Position numbers and translations under genes: made by a program. A DNA stretch of 64,000 nt from Mesohalobacter halotolerans (GTDB lineage: Bacteria > Bacteroidota > Bacteroidia > Flavobacteriales > Flavobacteriaceae): NCBI RefSeq assembly GCF_006120725.1, contig NZ_SWMU01000003.1, positions 1 to 64,000 of the forward strand. Direction: 5' to 3'. The notes under the pieces were generated by a model that was not told where the DNA came from, searched no databases, and was given only the letters and a program-made list of their open reading frames with translations. Shown here piece by piece: positions 31,301 through 40,144 of the stretch (position 1 is the first letter of the stretch; each line of letters opens with the position of its first letter).

Positions 31301-34300
31301 CAGGTCGGATGCTTAGCGTTCCACTTGTGTTAAATCGTGTAGGTTGCTCATCAAAAGTGATACGGTCGGCTTCGATGATAATATCTGAGCTACTACTAGC
31401 TACTTCTGAGCCATCAGCACCAAAAAGGATAGTGTTGGCTGCATTAGGTCGAAGGTAGAGGCCGTTATAATTCCCAGTCAAGTCGGCAGCTTGTATATCA
31501 CGAACGGTTATGGTTCCTGAAGAAGATAATAGCTGCATATTCTGCCCGTCTAAAGCCAATCCTCTAGAATTGCTACTGACTGCACCACCAGTCATGGTCA
31601 TGGTAATATTGCCTGCATCGGTAATAATTCTTGCATCATCTGCTTGCATTCCCCAAGCAGTTTGAGTGGTGTTACCGCTATTGGTTGCATCACCAGTTAA
31701 GCTAATTTCTCCTGCTCCAGAGGTCATAAGATCAGCTGACATTAATCTTATAGAGCGTTCCGAATTTCCGGCTGTACCACCAGTTGCATAATTGGCCGTC
31801 AAAATTATGTTTCCGCCGTTGGCATTAACAAGAGCACGATTAGCACCACTTCCATCTAGCGATATTAGATCTTCTTCTGCTGCAGTGGAAACAAAATTTA
31901 CCGCTGTATAGCTGATATCTGCACCAGATGTTGTGACATCAATACCATTTACTTGAAAAATGCGCTGGCCGGTTATACTAATTCCAGAGCCAGATGTGGC
32001 TGTTGATGTTAGATTTTCTTTCACCGTGATAACGCTTCCAAAGACTGAGATCGGTCCAGATATAAGTATAGGCGAATCTATAGCAATACCGCTCGTACTT
32101 CCAGCACGGCCGAGGGTTAACCCGCCCAATGACGCGATCGAGTTAATCTGTAACCAAGCAGACTCTGGCACTCCGCTTGCACCAACAAAATTCCCTGAAC
32201 TGACAGCACCATCAAAATTAAAGAAAGTGCCCACTACAAAACTTGAGGGCCAAGCGGTGGAAGACGGTTCTAAAGTAAAGGTACCTGTTGTCTCAATTAT
32301 CAAACGATTAGGCGTGTTAACTCCACTTTCAACCTCATCAGTTGTTAACGTAATGTTCCCCGAGCCAGCGTTTAAAATGCGGTGAGCACCTAAGGCATCA
32401 ATCAGCGTGGGCGCTTGCAGCAAGATATTTCCGTTTGCCATACTTGTATTCAAGTCGGCGCCAAGGTCGATTTGTTTACCAAAGATTTCGATATCACCAC
32501 CAGCAGAAATATCGTTACCACTACCCGCGGCAATCCTGACCTGCTCCGTTGAACCAGCGCTGTTGACCGTCAGTGAACTGCTGAAGGTTTGCGCCCCAGT
32601 GGTCACCAAGCCATTACCTATTACGGTCGTGGCGCTTGAGGTCACATTCAGAGAAGCCAGCTCTTTAGCCGTACCCACACCACCACCAAAGTAAACATCA
32701 CCCGAACCAGCATTAATAACAACCGGCGATGGGGCAAGATTGCTTTCACTTACATATCCCTTAATTGTGAATTCTCCACTACCACCAGTATCCTTAAGGT
32801 CATTCCAAAAGCCCTCTGCACCAAAAAACTGCCCAAAAGACTCGCCACTAGTGCCTGTACCGTTAGGCTCACCACTCATAAAATTAGAGTAATAACCTGC
32901 AACGGTGCTACCGTTGCTCTGCGTGTAGAAATGTTGATTTGCTTCTGGTCCGTCAGCCCAGTACCAAAAGGTATCGTTACTTCCTATATTTGTATTTCGG
33001 TCGCGATAGGCTCCAATCCAGGCAGATTGATAGTTTGCAGTGAGACCTGCGATTGAGTTTTCGAGTCGCGATGTAATGGTGACCAAGTAGCTATCATTTA
33101 AAGTACTACCACCACCAGTACCGTTTTTTGCATCAACGCGTGCACTAGTCCATCTGTAATTATCAACAGTGGATGTAAATGAATATTGGTTGCCCGAATT
33201 CAGCAAGCCGTGCAGGGTAACATTGCCATTACCACTATCTATTGTTAAGCCATTTGTATTGGCAACAATTGTTTCGCCATAGATATTCACTGCGCCACCA
33301 CTCGTAGTTAAGGTTTGTACTGACGTGGATCTCTGAAAGAAAACGTCTCCACCAACTAATATAGTCTCACCACCAACACTAGCTGTTTGACCATTTTCAC
33401 CAAACGTCAGATGGCCACCATTGGTATCGATGCTTTCACTTTCAATGTAAACAATGCCGTCTGCATCTTGATCTGTATCAGCCCAAAATTGAGCGTTTAG
33501 AGCGGCAGTGGTAGACGTTACATCTGCCTCAGTACCTAAGCGAATATGACGCCCAGATTTAATGGTGAGCGTGCCTGCTGCCGCAGTGAAAGTGAGGGAC
33601 TCGTTTAGCAACACATCGTTTGTGGCTTCAAGCGTGAAGTTATTTGAACTTGAGGTACTCACAGTGGCATCAACTGTGATATTGACTGCTTCAATCGTTA
33701 AATCACCACTGGTTAAGTAGCTCTCTACATCGGATGCGTTGATAGAGACATCTTGTGTGGCAGCGATGATGCCATTTACTGCGGACCAGCCTGAATCTTC
33801 ATCCGCACCACCTGAGGCCACAATGGTGATGTCATTGCAACCCTTCCCCGTAACACTAGCTGCAGCTGATTTATTTGAACCATAAACTGCACGTACTAGA
33901 AAAGTATAGGTACTACATACATCACCCGGAGCTACTGTAGTGGTATTAGATGTAGAGCCTGTTGCAGTCCAACTGCTTCCATTGTCTGTTGAGTACTCGT
34001 AACCGGTAAGGCCTGTTGCATTATTAGGAGCCGTCCAACTTAAATCAAAATCTGATGTACGAGGAGCAATTTTTAGATTTGAAGGCGGGGCCAGATAACG
34101 AATTAAAACCACACCATCTTTTCCTGGTGCAGAGGTACCGCCACCACCAGTGTTAGCACCGACAGAGCCGAGACCAGGCGATCCAACCAAATCTCTTTTA
34201 GTCAATTGGTTGAGGTTTAATCCTGATGAATTATAATTAGCTCTGGCACCTCCACCACCAGCGAAATATACTTCTGTTCCATCAACTTGACCAATTCCAA

Positions 34301-35246
34301 GTTCGTTGGCGCTCGTCGCAGATAATAGCGTAGATGCTTTACCTTTACCTCCTGCACCTGGCACGAATCCTGCTGTTCCGTTAGCACTGGTTAAGGTGAT
34401 TACTGAACCATCACTTGATATAACACCATTTTGAAATTCTCCATTACCAACCCAGGCAACATCTCGCCCGGGCTCTCCGGCTCCTCCGCCACCAGCGCCA
34501 ATCCAAAAACTTCTACCTGTATTATCACCAAATACAAAAAAGATACTTTGTGAGTCTCCACCCTTATTTCTAAATAAGTTGGATCCTGCTGTTCCTGCAT
34601 CTCCGCCAAGACCACCCCGATCATCGGAGCCTAAGTTGGTAATCTCTGATCCCGAGCCACCATCTGATCTACCATTCCAATTATGTTTTGGAGAAGCCAT
34701 GCCGCCTCCGCCAGAACCACCTTCACCGTTTGTGAAAGAAGATTTATAGACCGGTCGGTTAGACATGTCTGAACTACCTAAATTATATTGCTCTGTAGCC
34801 GTTCCACCACCACCGCCGTAGGCTGTGATGCCATTAAATGTGGTATGTCCACCATTACTGCCAGCTGAAGTAGAATTACCAGAAGCACCTCCAGCACCAA
34901 TAGTGTAGTTAATGGATGCTCCTGGGGTGACAGACACATCAGTTGCTTCATAAAAAGCACCTGCGCCACCACCGCCTCGATTTCCGTAACCACCTCCACC
35001 ACCAACGATAAGGTAGTCTATTTTTTCTACACCGGCCGGGACTGTCCAGGTACTGTTAGTGCCTGACTTCAGGGCAACAAGTACGTAATTATCTTCGTTC
35101 GTTTGGGTTGTTGCTTGTCCAAAGCCAAAAAAAGGTAGAAAAGCAAAAAGTATCAGGTTCATAAAAAGATTGGAACGCTGATTGTTTTTTGTTAATTTAA
35201 AAGCACAATTTAGAGTGCTAATTAATTTTAAGTAAAGTGAAATCAT
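28353..35246 (-). CDS. Giant T9SS-secreted adhesin with Gly-rich, FN3, C-type-lectin and beta-helix regions (2297 aa)
   Basis: ATG at 35244-35246 (MISLYLKLIST) is preferred because a TAnnTTTG box lies just upstream and overlaps the longer TTG frame. The decayed copy at 19389 begins at the same residue. A shorter start at 35162 (MNLILFAFLPFFGFGQ) is the alternative. Order: signal, glycine-rich domain (GGGGGYGNRGGGGAGAF, about 60-350), FN3 domain (PPSNLKIAPRTSDFDLSWTA), beta-helix, C-type-lectin-like insert at about 700-830 (SAWIGAYRDR, GEPNGTG, GFWNDL), more beta-helix, a region shared with adhesin 2 and a T9SS type A domain (LFSLYPNPAKDIVNIQTSLP). Carbohydrate binding is inferred from the lectin-like part. 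Confidence 0.87.
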   Translation of the reverse strand: MISLYLKLISTLNCAFKLTKNNQRSNLFMNLILFAFLPFFGFGQATTQTNEDNYVLVALKSGTNSTWTVPAGVEKIDYLIVGGGGGYGNRGGGGAGAFYEATDVSVTPGASINYTIGAGGASGNSTSAGSNGGHTTFNGITAYGGGGGTATEQYNLGSSDMSNRPVYKSSFTNGEGGSGGGGMASPKHNWNGRSDGGSGSEITNLGSDDRGGLGGDAGTAGSNLFRNKGGDSQSIFFVFGDNTGRSFWIGAGGGGAGEPGRDVAWVGNGEFQNGVISSDGSVITLTSANGTAGFVPGAGGKGKASTLLSATSANELGIGQVDGTEVYFAGGGGARANYNSSGLNLNQLTKRDLVGSPGLGSVGANTGGGGTSAPGKDGVVLIRYLAPPSNLKIAPRTSDFDLSWTAPNNATGLTGYEYSTDNGSSWTATGSTSNTTTVAPGDVCSTYTFLVRAVYGSNKSAAASVTGKGCNDITIVASGGADEDSGWSAVNGIIAATQDVSINASDVESYLTSGDLTIEAVNITVDATVSTSSSNNFTLEATNDVLLNESLTFTAAAGTLTIKSGRHIRLGTEADVTSTTAALNAQFWADTDQDADGIVYIESESIDTNGGHLTFGENGQTASVGGETILVGGDVFFQRSTSVQTLTTSGGAVNIYGETIVANTNGLTIDSGNGNVTLHGLLNSGNQYSFTSTVDNYRWTSARVDAKNGTGGGSTLNDSYLVTITSRLENSIAGLTANYQSAWIGAYRDRNTNIGSNDTFWYWADGPEANQHFYTQSNGSTVAGYYSNFMSGEPNGTGTSGESFGQFFGAEGFWNDLKDTGGSGEFTIKGYVSESNLAPSPVVINAGSGDVYFGGGVGTAKELASLNVTSSATTVIGNGLVTTGAQTFSSSLTVNSAGSTEQVRIAAGSGNDISAGGDIEIFGKQIDLGADLNTSMANGNILLQAPTLIDALGAHRILNAGSGNITLTTDEVESGVNTPNRLIIETTGTFTLEPSSTAWPSSFVVGTFFNFDGAVSSGNFVGASGVPESAWLQINSIASLGGLTLGRAGSTSGIAIDSPILISGPISVFGSVITVKENLTSTATSGSGISITGQRIFQVNGIDVTTSGADISYTAVNFVSTAAEEDLISLDGSGANRALVNANGGNIILTANYATGGTAGNSERSIRLMSADLMTSGAGEISLTGDATNSGNTTQTAWGMQADDARIITDAGNITMTMTGGAVSSNSRGLALDGQNMQLLSSSGTITVRDIQAADLTGNYNGLYLRPNAANTILFGADGSEVASSSSDIIIEADRITFDEQPTRFNTSGTLSIRPVGASFEANINTANVNVESTATGLTIGKPGSDDTKTTIGRDHSINGPIHIYSYDIDIDAKLEAVNDQILLSSAGAYNTEGTLELLANANLIADELLIRNFHRAYVGFNSSVNFVGDVSVNKLASDGADWLFVNNTKALSIETIAGVNGVSTSGFTRVYTESGDLTLNAPLSSTLSGSTAVRLYADRDEVAGETGDGHIKITNTGEVNIESDARALFYSGNKVNSTGLIDEIGGIANSRTSIDATSDLNSINPALGNTGKYALLRVAEGTGDFTIVASGGDAINSTWAFDNGILTTIDSPVNVNASDVEDYLATGDLTIEAGNITVDAAVSSSSGNSLALMAENEINLEANLTTTNNGDISLYTDNALGGLSTPRTLTAAGAFKYIPNGSAFASDVTYPITNLTVTSSGLTIGKPGNNKDITINTEISGDAGVELYGNELNINDNINVTNTGNLIFDGVATIKAGKHIASGGNFTHDGDLVFKSDAANGDSYLGEIGGNYTKVAGTVISEKYYPAKRAFRMVSSSVTGGSIFDNWQNAGVNDAGIGTHITGEQGTVGNYNATTGIDYTQSGAPSLFSFSAGWNAVTNTKTTDLEVGVPYRLMVRGDRNVDLNDNEATPSETILKSIGDLEVGTENITFPSATAGSNTFAFIANPYQSRIDVSEVLAANSSKADDTKLWVWDPMINTRGGFVTIDQFSSGNGTATPFVAGENSSATKFIEPGQAFFIQLSGSDSNISFTESVKDVSNLSQSPESLSQQPQLLFNLHNEDQEVIDAIRLRFSPDGNNDIDQLDISKLGNMDENLASVNGNSLFTIQKRSLPETDEEISLFTNNWRNENYSFSANLNNLEATDVYLVDHYLGTETLISNGTAYSFSVDANISESVSSLRFALRFDNETMGVEEQEKQLFSLYPNPAKDIVNIQTSLPLGSQATVEVYNMLGQLVISQTQTISHTSIGIGVDALEAGVYLVKLTGQDGYSQTQELIKE

Positions 35247-35276
35247 AACGATAAACTTGAAGTTTAAATTTTTAAA

Positions 35277-35284
35277 CAAAAGTA
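35277..35284 (-). promoter_or_regulatory. Putative -7 box of the adhesin 1 promoter
   Basis: The minus strand reads TACTTTTG, fitting TAnnTTTG, about 30 bases before the ATG at 35246. The decayed copy has TAGTTTTG in the equivalent place before 19389. No clean TTG -33 box is visible. Confidence 0.4.
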
Positions 35285-35371
35285 TTACCTAAGGTTATTT
35301 TTCAGAATAAAAATAGCTCATATTAATCTCATACTCATCTCATAATTTTCTCATGTTTTAGGAACAAACAC

Positions 35372-37138
35372 TTAATTATCAAAACTATTTAGATAAACAC
35401 TCAAATTTTGATCTGGTTCCAACTGCATTTTTTTTCTTATACTACTTCTTATATTGTCTATAGAACCTCTAGATCGGCTAGTAAGGTTTGAAATTTCTTT
35501 AGAATTCATATTTAATTTTAATAAAGCACAGATTCGTAATTCGTTAGTAGTAAGCTCTGGGTACTTTTCTATTAGATTATCAAAAAAAGATTTGTGTGTT
35601 TCTTTAAAGTAGATATCAAATTCATTCCAGTTGAAGTGGTTGTTTTCATAGTCTATTGATTTTAAATATTTTTTTATTTTTTCTCTGTTTGAGTTATTAT
35701 TAATTAACTGATTTATTTCTTGAACATATTTTTTTCTTGCTTCTTTATATTGGTTATGTTTTAGTACCATGGCTAAAACTTCTTTGTTCTTTAGTTCAAC
35801 TTGTTGAGATAAGACTTTATTTTTAAGTGTTTTTTTTCTTATATTTAATTTGAATACAAAGTAGGAGAGTGTTAAAATTAGCATCAAGAAAAAGATTAAT
35901 ATCAACAAGTAAACCTGCCTTGTCTGTTTGTCTTTAATGGAATTTTCTAAAATTTCAATTTCTTTTAGCTTTTGCTTTTCGAAGCTTTCTAGCTCGATGT
36001 TTTTAATTTTATAAAGACTTTCTCTACTATAAGCACTGTCGATTAATTTTATATAATATTTATAATCTACCAATGCTGATTCAGTATCATTAAACTGTTC
36101 ATAAATAAGACTTCGATTTTTATAAAATTCAGTTTTTAAATCTGGTGCGCTTTTATTCACAAAATCCACATCTATTTTGTTGATTATTTTATAGGCTTCT
36201 TTGTAGTCTCCTTTTTGGATGTAAAGATTACTCAGGTTAACTTTGTTAATAATGATGCCTATCTTTAATTCATGTTTTTTACAAATTTGGAGAGACATAT
36301 CGATATAATCTTCAGCCTTTACAAAATTCTTTTTTCGAACTTCGAGGTTACCAAGGTTGCTAAAAACCTGAGCGCTTAAAAAATCATTATCATTTGCCTT
36401 AGCAATGGCAAGACTTTTTAAATAATGAAACCCTGCTTTATCTAAAGAATCTTGCTCTTTGTAACATACAGCAAGGTTGATATGATCTTCTGCTCTATAT
36501 ATAGTATTTGTATCTTTTTCATGATTAAGCAATTTTTTAAAATAGAATTTTGCTTTTTCAAAATTCTGAATTTTAAGGTAGGCTACACCCAGGCTTTTTG
36601 ATATACTGAGTAATTTTGTTTCACTCATTTTCCGTTGGTCATCTAGAAGCTCTAGATAGATTTTTATAGACTCCACATGATTGCCTCGATTAGTTAGAAG
36701 GTCAGCTTTAAGGTTTTTATAAGATAACTCCTGCTGGAACGTTGAAAACGTTTTTACTTTATCTAAATAGAAACTTACACTATCGTAGAGACCAAGAGCA
36801 TTGAAGTTGGACGCTTTTAATAGATGCAAAGTATTTATTTTAGAAGATGGGTAGGGGTAATGCTTTAAAGCAAAATTTAAAACTTCAATAGATTTTTTGT
36901 AATTTTTTTTGAATTTTAGCTGCTTAGAAATCTCAAGCAGTCTTTCAAATTGTTCAGAAGGGCTCATTTTTTTATACGCCATATAATAAGCCTCTTCTTG
37001 GTTTGGATTTAAATTGGAGCTGTTAATTTGTTTCTGAGTAAGTATATAATTGGCTATGCTATCTATATTAAGTTTCTTGATTTGCGAGAAGCAAATTTGA
37101 AAGTAAAAGAACAGTATAATAACCAGTATGTTTTTCAT
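35372..37138 (-). CDS. TPR sensor-regulator with membrane span and LuxR-type HTH
   Basis: A 588-residue protein. It has a signal (NILVIILFFYFQICFSQ), TPR repeats at about 50-370 (for example KIYLELLDDQRKMSETKLLS, FEKAKFYFKKLLNHEKDTNT, GNLEVRKKNFVKAEDYIDMS) and a membrane span at about 400-422 (VYLLILIFFLMLILTLSYFV). A coiled coil follows, then a C-terminal helix-turn-helix at about 520-585 (YPELTTNELRICALLKLNMN, SKEISNLTSRSRGSIDNIRS). This architecture is common for Bacteroidota envelope-linked transcription regulators. It lies 125 bp upstream of adhesin 1 in the same direction, so control of the adhesin island is likely. Confidence 0.85.
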   Translation of the reverse strand: MKNILVIILFFYFQICFSQIKKLNIDSIANYILTQKQINSSNLNPNQEEAYYMAYKKMSPSEQFERLLEISKQLKFKKNYKKSIEVLNFALKHYPYPSSKINTLHLLKASNFNALGLYDSVSFYLDKVKTFSTFQQELSYKNLKADLLTNRGNHVESIKIYLELLDDQRKMSETKLLSISKSLGVAYLKIQNFEKAKFYFKKLLNHEKDTNTIYRAEDHINLAVCYKEQDSLDKAGFHYLKSLAIAKANDNDFLSAQVFSNLGNLEVRKKNFVKAEDYIDMSLQICKKHELKIGIIINKVNLSNLYIQKGDYKEAYKIINKIDVDFVNKSAPDLKTEFYKNRSLIYEQFNDTESALVDYKYYIKLIDSAYSRESLYKIKNIELESFEKQKLKEIEILENSIKDKQTRQVYLLILIFFLMLILTLSYFVFKLNIRKKTLKNKVLSQQVELKNKEVLAMVLKHNQYKEARKKYVQEINQLINNNSNREKIKKYLKSIDYENNHFNWNEFDIYFKETHKSFFDNLIEKYPELTTNELRICALLKLNMNSKEISNLTSRSRGSIDNIRSSIRKKMQLEPDQNLSVYLNSFDN

Positions 37139-37537
37139 TAAATGATTGATTAATTTTACTTAATAGTGTAAAAGTAATTACAAATGTTATAACTATTAAA
37201 ACAATCTACTAAAAACATAACAAATTATATGTAGCCTTGTATTACTTTTTTATTAAGAGTTTTAGACGTTGAATCAAATGATTGTAGATATAAATTTAAA
37301 GGTGCAAAAATTAACTATGAGGCAAAACCTATTAAAACCTTATTAATAATCAAGCTCACCTGGTTTACGTTCAAAATAAATATCTAATAAGTTATTAGCC
37401 TCTTCAAAACTTTCTATTTTACCTTCTAAACTTTTAATTGATGCCTCATCATTTCGGTAATATCTATTACCTCACTACGGTTTGGACATATTACAGTTAC
37501 ATCCTTTGATTTTTCTAAAACTCTTGCTTCTGCAAGC
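37139..37537. other. Noncoding and coding-debris stretch upstream of the regulator
   Basis: It contains the regulator's promoter region (37139-37300, AT-rich). On the minus strand at 37343-37470 there is a 38-codon frame YYRNDEASIKSLEGKIESFE, EANNLLDIYFERKPGELDY and a stop. An adjoining out-of-frame piece, MKCKLAEARVLEKSKDVTVI CPNRSEV, lies upstream of it. The two look like parts of one frameshifted gene remnant of unknown family. Confidence 0.35.
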
Positions 37538-37690
37538 TTACACTTCATTGACTATTTTTTTTGGGTGCAATTCAAAACGCTCTGCTAGTTCCAATAAACT
37601 ATAACGCTCTTTTAAAGCCTTTAAGACTACTTTTGACTTAAATTCTGATGTGAACCTGCCCGCCGGGATAGGCGGGTTTTCTTCTTTATT
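37538..37690 (-). pseudogene. IS3-family orfA remnant interrupted by a palindrome
   Basis: The minus strand reads RFTSEFKSKVVLKALKERYS, LLELAERFELHPKKIVNEV and a stop. This is the HTH of IS3/IS911-type OrfA (FK.KV.LEALK....L.ELA.RFE.HP..I). At its N-terminal end the frame passes through the GC-rich palindrome at 37655-37676 (PPIPAG), which has disrupted the start. OrfB is missing. The element end at 37698-37768 belongs to it. Confidence 0.65.
37655..37676. repeat. GC-rich palindrome (related to the 17760 type)
   Basis: CCTGCCCGCCGGGATAGGCG GG contains CCCGCC/GGCGGG arms around GGGATA. The start ACCTGCC(C/T)GCCGG is shared with the palindromes in the tRNA-Arg array, suggesting one dispersed family that has entered both a tRNA fragment and a transposase gene. 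Confidence 0.6.
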
Positions 37691-37697
37691 TTTTCAT

Positions 37698-37768
37698 ATA
37701 ATATATCGTTTAAAGTTATTAAAATTTTCAATTTAAACAATTGTCCGAATTTGTCGAGGTATTATATA
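37698..37768 (-). mobile_element. IS3-type element end
   Basis: On the minus strand TATAATACCTCGACAAATTC, GGACAATTGTTTAAATTGAA ... AAACGATATATT matches 11797-11862 with a handful of differences and opposite orientation. It lies directly upstream of the orfA remnant. The stretch 37769-38013 shows no gene and should contain the oligopeptidase promoter. Confidence 0.55.
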
Positions 37769-38013
37769 CTTCGGAATATATTTTATCTTGCATTTATTAA
37801 AATCACGTATCAAACAGTATAACTTACTCAATGTCAAGCTCTAAGTTAGTATTATTGCTGTTTTGGTTTACAACAAGCTTAAAACCATTGTTTTTTAGTT
37901 TAGACAAACGTCAAAAGCCATAAGCTTTTGTAAGTTTTACAACCAAAGATTCCGCTAATGCTTTTAAGAATTAAATGGATATGATTATCTTGTGATCTAA
38001 TACACTTAATCTT

Positions 38014-40143
38014 ATGAAAAATCAAATACTACTTTATCTCTGTTGTATTATTTTTGCAAGCTCTTGTAAAAACACAAATGAATTGCAAACCTCAACTCAA
38101 GTTCCAAAAGCACCCAAAAAAGACACTACACTCATCAAACACGGGGATAAACGCATTGATCCCTATTATTGGTTAAACGAACGCGAAAACCCAGAAGTGA
38201 TTCAATACCTTGAAGCAGAAAATGCATATTACAAAACTAAAGCTTCTGAACTCAAACCATTACAGGATAGTTTGTTTAGCGAAATAAAATCTAAAATTAA
38301 AGAAGACGATGAAAGTGTGCCTTATAAATTTAATGGCTATTGGTACATTACAAAATATGAGACGGGTCAAGATTATCCCATTTATACAAGAAAAAAAGAG
38401 ACTTTAAATGCTGAGGAGGAAGTGCTTTTTAATGTCAATCAATTGGCTAAAGGACATTCTTACTACAACCTAGGTGGCTTAAATGTGAGTCCAAATAATC
38501 AAATTGCAGCTTATGCTATAGATACCGTCGGACGAAGACAATATACCATAAAATTTAAAAATTTAAAAACCCGTGAAATTTTATCAGATGAAATTAAAAA
38601 TGTCACGGGTAGTAGTGCATGGGCTAATGATAACAAGACCGTATTTTATACTAGAAAACATCCTCAAACTTTAAGGTCTTATCAAATATACAAGCACCAG
38701 CTTGGGACTTCGCCCGAGAATGATGTTCTCATTTATGAAGAAACAGACGAAACGTTTAATACTTATGTCTATAAAAGTAAGTCTCAACAATACATCATTA
38801 TAGGCTCAAGTAGTACTACAACCGATGATTACCGCATATTGAATGCAGATAAACCTGATGGCAAGTTTATAAACTTTACACCCAGACAAAGCGGATTAGA
38901 GTATAATATAGCACATTTTGATGATGCCTTTTACATTTTAACCAATCATGATAAAGCCACTAACTTTAAGTTGATGAAAACCCCTGTTGATGATACATCA
39001 TTAGATCACTGGACAACCGAAATTCCACATCGTGACAATGTATTGTTAGAAAATATCGATATTTTTAAAAAATACTTGGTGACTACTGAACGTCATAACG
39101 GGTTAAGCAAACTCCATGTGATGTCTTGGAATGAACAAACCGACTATTTTATTCCATTTGAGAGTGAAACTTATACGGTTGGCACTAGTGCTAATTTAGA
39201 GTTTGACACAGATAAATTAAGGTTTACCTTTACGTCATTGAACGTTCCGCCTTCAGTGATGCGTTATGATATGACAAACAAGCAGTTAACCATTTTAAAA
39301 CAAAAAACTGTACAAGACCCCAATTTTAATCAAAACGATTATGAAACTAAGCGACTTTGGGCAACCGCAGATGATGGCACAAAAATTCCAATCTCTATTA
39401 TTTATAAAAAAGGCTTGCAACGCGATGGTCAAAATCCATTACTTCAATATGGCTATGGCAGTTATGGTGCAACCATAGATCCTTATTTTTCTTATAGCCG
39501 ATTGTCTTTACTAGATCGTGGATTTGTGTTTGCTTTGGCACATATTCGCGGTGGTGAATATTTAGGCAGAGAATGGTATGAAGATGGTAAGCTATTTAAT
39601 AAAAAGAACACGTTTACAGATTTTATTGCTGTTTCAAAACACTTAATTAAAGAAAATTATACCTCACCCGAACATTTATATGCTATGGGTGGCTCAGCCG
39701 GTGGATTACTAATGGGTGCGGTAGCTAATATGGCTCCAGAATTATACAACGGTATTGTAGCCCAAGTCCCTTTTGTGGATGTCGTCACAACAATGCTGGA
39801 CGAAAGTATCCCATTGACAACTGGCGAATACGATGAATGGGGTAATCCTAATACAAAAGAGTATTATGAGTATATCAAATCCTACTCACCATATGATAAT
39901 GTGCAAAAACAAGATTATCCCAACATGTTTATTACAACGGGCTTACACGACTCGCAAGTGCAATATTGGGAGCCTGCAAAATGGGTCGCCAAACTTCGAG
40001 ATCTAAAAACCGATAACAATGTATTGTGGTTTCATACCAATATGGAAGCCGGACATAGTGGTGCTTCAGGGCGTTTTGAAAGTTTAAAAGAAACGGCTAG
40101 AGATTATGCTTTTCTTTTGTATTTAGAACGTATAACAGATTAG
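38014..40143 (+). CDS. ptrB: Oligopeptidase B (S9A prolyl oligopeptidase family), lipoprotein
   Basis: A 709-residue protein. A lipoprotein signal (LLYLCCIIFASSC) anchors it. Residues about 35-430 form the beta-propeller (DPYYWLNERENPEVIQYLEA, YNLGGLNVSPNN) and about 430-705 the alpha/beta hydrolase domain: GYGSYG, FALAHIRGGEYLGREWYEDG, MGGSAGGLLMGA with nucleophile Ser561, GLHDSQVQYWEPAKW with Asp646 and EAGHSGASGRF with His681. GGEYLGREWYEDGK and the Glu-rich S1-site surroundings fit oligopeptidase B, which cuts short peptides after Arg/Lys. It is convergent with the thioesterase gene, with no gap to spare. Confidence 0.92.
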   Translation: MKNQILLYLCCIIFASSCKNTNELQTSTQVPKAPKKDTTLIKHGDKRIDPYYWLNERENPEVIQYLEAENAYYKTKASELKPLQDSLFSEIKSKIKEDDESVPYKFNGYWYITKYETGQDYPIYTRKKETLNAEEEVLFNVNQLAKGHSYYNLGGLNVSPNNQIAAYAIDTVGRRQYTIKFKNLKTREILSDEIKNVTGSSAWANDNKTVFYTRKHPQTLRSYQIYKHQLGTSPENDVLIYEETDETFNTYVYKSKSQQYIIIGSSSTTTDDYRILNADKPDGKFINFTPRQSGLEYNIAHFDDAFYILTNHDKATNFKLMKTPVDDTSLDHWTTEIPHRDNVLLENIDIFKKYLVTTERHNGLSKLHVMSWNEQTDYFIPFESETYTVGTSANLEFDTDKLRFTFTSLNVPPSVMRYDMTNKQLTILKQKTVQDPNFNQNDYETKRLWATADDGTKIPISIIYKKGLQRDGQNPLLQYGYGSYGATIDPYFSYSRLSLLDRGFVFALAHIRGGEYLGREWYEDGKLFNKKNTFTDFIAVSKHLIKENYTSPEHLYAMGGSAGGLLMGAVANMAPELYNGIVAQVPFVDVVTTMLDESIPLTTGEYDEWGNPNTKEYYEYIKSYSPYDNVQKQDYPNMFITTGLHDSQVQYWEPAKWVAKLRDLKTDNNVLWFHTNMEAGHSGASGRFESLKETARDYAFLLYLERITD

Positions 40144-40144
40144 A

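Noticed and set aside
35162-35279. Starts at 35279 (TTG) or 35162 (ATG) for adhesin 1
   Set aside because: 35279 overlaps the likely -7 box; 35162 is possible, but the decayed copy conserves the residues from 35246 onward.
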